Positions 62,268 through 64,000 of a DNA stretch of 64,000 nucleotides are shown here, in pieces. Below the pieces are notes generated by a model. The model ran no database searches and was not told the DNA's origin. It saw only the letters and a list, made by a program, of their open reading frames with translations. Positions within the stretch are counted from its first letter, which is position 1, and every line of letters begins with the position of its first letter. Position numbers and translations under genes: made by a program. The DNA comes from Lunatibacter salilacus (lineage in GTDB: Bacteria > Bacteroidota > Bacteroidia > Cytophagales > Cyclobacteriaceae), in assembly GCF_009797935.1 (NCBI RefSeq), contig NZ_VOLC01000009.1, positions 186,001 through 250,000 of the forward strand, read 5' to 3'.

Positions 62268-64000
62268 ATGAAACCCTTTCTATTTACTCTGATAATTCTC
62301 ATAGCATTTTTAGAGGGATGTAGTCCCAGTCTCGGTACCGTGGACACCAAAATCAACGAAGCCATCCGGGTAAACCAACTTGGCTACTACCCCGAGGCGG
62401 ATAAAATTGCAGTTGTCACGGAGGAACCTGAATCAAATGAATTCTTTCTATTAGACACAAAGAACAAGCAGCAGGTATTTGAGGGGAAACTTTCCGCACC
62501 TGTACAGTCTGTTTTTTCTGATAAAACAACGTGGATTGCTGACTATTCTGACTTCGAAAAAGCAGGTGAATTTTGTGTTTATATTCCATCTTTGGGTTGC
62601 TCCCCATCATTTCAGATCCAAGCCAATATCTTTGAACCGCTTGGGAAGGCAAGTTTGAAGAGCTACTATTTCCAGCGGGCTACCATGGATTTGGAGGAAA
62701 AATATGCGGGAATATGGGCCCGGCCAGCCGGACACCCGGATGATCAGGTGCAGATTCATGCATCAGCTGCAAGCCCAAGCAAGCCGGAGGGAACCGTCCT
62801 TTCCGCTCCAATGGGCTGGTACGATGCGGGCGACTACAATAAGTATATCGTCAATAGTGGAATTACCATGGGTACCTTGATGTCCTTGTATGAGGATTTT
62901 CCGGAGGAATCACGACAATTAGATCTTTCCATTCCGGAATCTGACAATGCAATTCCTGACCTTATCGATGAACTGCTATGGAACCTTAGGTGGATGGCAA
63001 ATATGCAGGATTCTGAGGACGGTGGCGTATATCATAAGCTGACCACGGCAAGATTCGAAGGCATGGTATTGCCCCATAAGGCCACCAATCAACGGTATGT
63101 CGTTGCTAAAAGTACGGCGGCAGCCTTGGACTTTGCGGCCGTAATGGCACAGGCATCCCGGATATTAAAAGCCTATCATCCAAACCTAGCTGCTGAATAC
63201 CTAAAAGCTGCTGAATCGGCTTGGCACTGGGCCAAGAAGAATCCGGAGGTTTTGTACCGGCAAAATGATATGAACAAAATCCATCAACCAGAAATCCACA
63301 CCGGTGCTTATGGGGATAATTCAGTGGAGGATGAATGGGTCTGGGCAGCCAGTGAACTCTTTATCAGCACACAGAATCCAATATATCTACAGGAGGTTTC
63401 CGTACCAGATTCTTTTGAGCTTCCTACTTGGAATAAGGTCTCTTGGCTGGGGTATTATTCTTTGCTCAGGTTCAGCGAAGATTTGGAACAACTTCCAAGT
63501 GATCTGCTTGCTGCTATCAGAAGCAAGTTGATGGATCAGGCCAATGCGTATGTGGATTTTGCGAACAGCGGTGCCTACCGCAGTGCCATGGGGCATACCG
63601 CCAAAGATTTTGTGTGGGGGAGTAATGCCGTAGCGTCCAATCAGGGGATTGTTTTGTTGCAGGCTTACCGCCTTAGCGGAGAACAAAGGTACTTAGATGG
63701 AGCCCTATCCAATTTGGATTATATGTTGGGCAGAAACGCTATCGGATATAGCTATGTGACAGGTTTTGGCTATAAAACCCCCAAAAGACCGCACCATAGA
63801 CTGGCAGAAGCCGAACCCGAAAAGGAACCCCTACCCGGCTTTATCGTCGGTGGCCCCAATCCCGGCCAACAGGACGGATGCAACTACAGCAGCAAAATTC
63901 CCGACGAGTCCTACACCGACGAAGCCTGTTCCTACGCCTCCAACGAAATAGCAATCAACTGGAATGCACCCTTTGCCTATTTGGTCAATGCGGTGGAGTT
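62268..64000 (+). CDS. Glycoside hydrolase family 9 lipoprotein (partial, runs off the window)
   Basis: At least 577 residues are visible and the frame is still open at 64000. The start at 62268 (MKPFLFTLIILIAFLEGCSP) gives a lipoprotein signal. An upstream in-frame ATG at 62202, directly after leader-ORF copy d, would add 22 residues. Domains: a CelD_N-like Ig domain (about 30-115, starting INEAIRVNQLGYYPEADKIA), then the (alpha/alpha)6 barrel with the catalytic aspartate motif GWYDAGDYNKY and the C-terminal SYASNEIAINWNAPFAYL, which includes the general-acid glutamate. GH9 enzymes attack beta-1,4-glucans or cellobiose-like chains. Confidence 0.92.
   Translation, partial: MKPFLFTLIILIAFLEGCSPSLGTVDTKINEAIRVNQLGYYPEADKIAVVTEEPESNEFFLLDTKNKQQVFEGKLSAPVQSVFSDKTTWIADYSDFEKAGEFCVYIPSLGCSPSFQIQANIFEPLGKASLKSYYFQRATMDLEEKYAGIWARPAGHPDDQVQIHASAASPSKPEGTVLSAPMGWYDAGDYNKYIVNSGITMGTLMSLYEDFPEESRQLDLSIPESDNAIPDLIDELLWNLRWMANMQDSEDGGVYHKLTTARFEGMVLPHKATNQRYVVAKSTAAALDFAAVMAQASRILKAYHPNLAAEYLKAAESAWHWAKKNPEVLYRQNDMNKIHQPEIHTGAYGDNSVEDEWVWAASELFISTQNPIYLQEVSVPDSFELPTWNKVSWLGYYSLLRFSEDLEQLPSDLLAAIRSKLMDQANAYVDFANSGAYRSAMGHTAKDFVWGSNAVASNQGIVLLQAYRLSGEQRYLDGALSNLDYMLGRNAIGYSYVTGFGYKTPKRPHHRLAEAEPEKEPLPGFIVGGPNPGQQDGCNYSSKIPDESYTDEACSYASNEIAINWNAPFAYLVNAVE

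Noticed and set aside
1..64000. Integron integrase, tRNA, rRNA or IS transposase genes
   Set aside because: I looked for tyrosine-recombinase, transposase and reverse-transcriptase motifs and for tRNA/rRNA sequence and saw none.

Overview
The window reads as a chromosome segment of a Bacteroidota bacterium, most likely Cytophagales and probably close to Cyclobacteriaceae. The reasons are a SusC/SusD polysaccharide-utilisation locus, a giant hybrid two-component regulator, many Sec or Tat lipoproteins, A-rich start regions without clear Shine-Dalgarno sequences, and DUF families (5777, 6544, 5694, 6567) typical of that phylum. The taxonomic placement is inference. I see no rRNA or tRNA gene and no integrase or transposase gene.

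Layout. 1-6.7 kb holds a LOG-family protein, a repeat-rich spacer, a Tat-exported IorA/IorB-type molybdenum hydroxylase, a propeller lipoprotein and an Asp/Glu racemase. 6.7-14.9 kb is a patchy accessory region: a broken MNT/HEPN pair, an intact PIN toxin-antitoxin pair, a LemA-TPM-TPM operon, a beta-barrel protein, and a graveyard of gene fragments (DUF6364 antitoxin, methyltransferase, DNA-alkylation-repair).

14.9-29.5 kb is the most unusual part. Five attC-like sites of 134-138 nt (one interrupted by an intron) and one short, weaker candidate punctuate an AT-rich run of + strand genes. The start of each cassette pairs with the R'' arm of its own attC, which is the signature of integron gene cassettes, yet no integrase lies in the window (a CALIN-like array). 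Cassette contents are: (i) a candidate 8.6 kb multi-gene cassette with an XRE regulator, a methyltransferase-like subunit, a GIY-YIG/SF2-helicase/N6-methylase fusion, a second GIY-YIG nuclease, a 60-aa protein and an SMC/Rad50-like ATPase; (ii) a membrane-SRPBCC protein; (iii) a VbhA-type antitoxin with a frameshifted Fic toxin; (iv) a RelE/ParE toxin-antitoxin pair; (v) a DUF5694 lipoprotein; (vi) a truncated KilA-N gene. An ORF-less group II intron sits in one attC, and removing it on paper restores the attC arm. A second, 5'-truncated, decayed intron copy truncates the KilA-N gene.

29.5-47.2 kb is mostly ordinary chromosome: DUF2254, a stand-alone E2-type acyltransferase, DUF6544, an enolase-superfamily protein, a Lol-like operon (LolA-like, two FtsX permeases, ATPase) followed by an outer-membrane barrel, a DUF2953/GerW pair as in Bacillus ytfI-ytfJ, a VWA protein with three tandem C-terminal repeats, and a Rieske-YceI-DUF5777 operon.

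47.3-64 kb is a glycan-utilisation locus: hybrid regulator, SusC, SusD, IPT-domain surface glycan-binding lipoprotein, FG-GAP/ASPIC lipoprotein and a GH9 glycosidase cut by the window end. Four copies of a short repeat that stays open as a 27-41 codon leader ORF lie immediately before the start codons of YceI, SusC (two in tandem) and the GH9 gene. Another repeat family with a GGCC-rich core occurs near both ends of the window.
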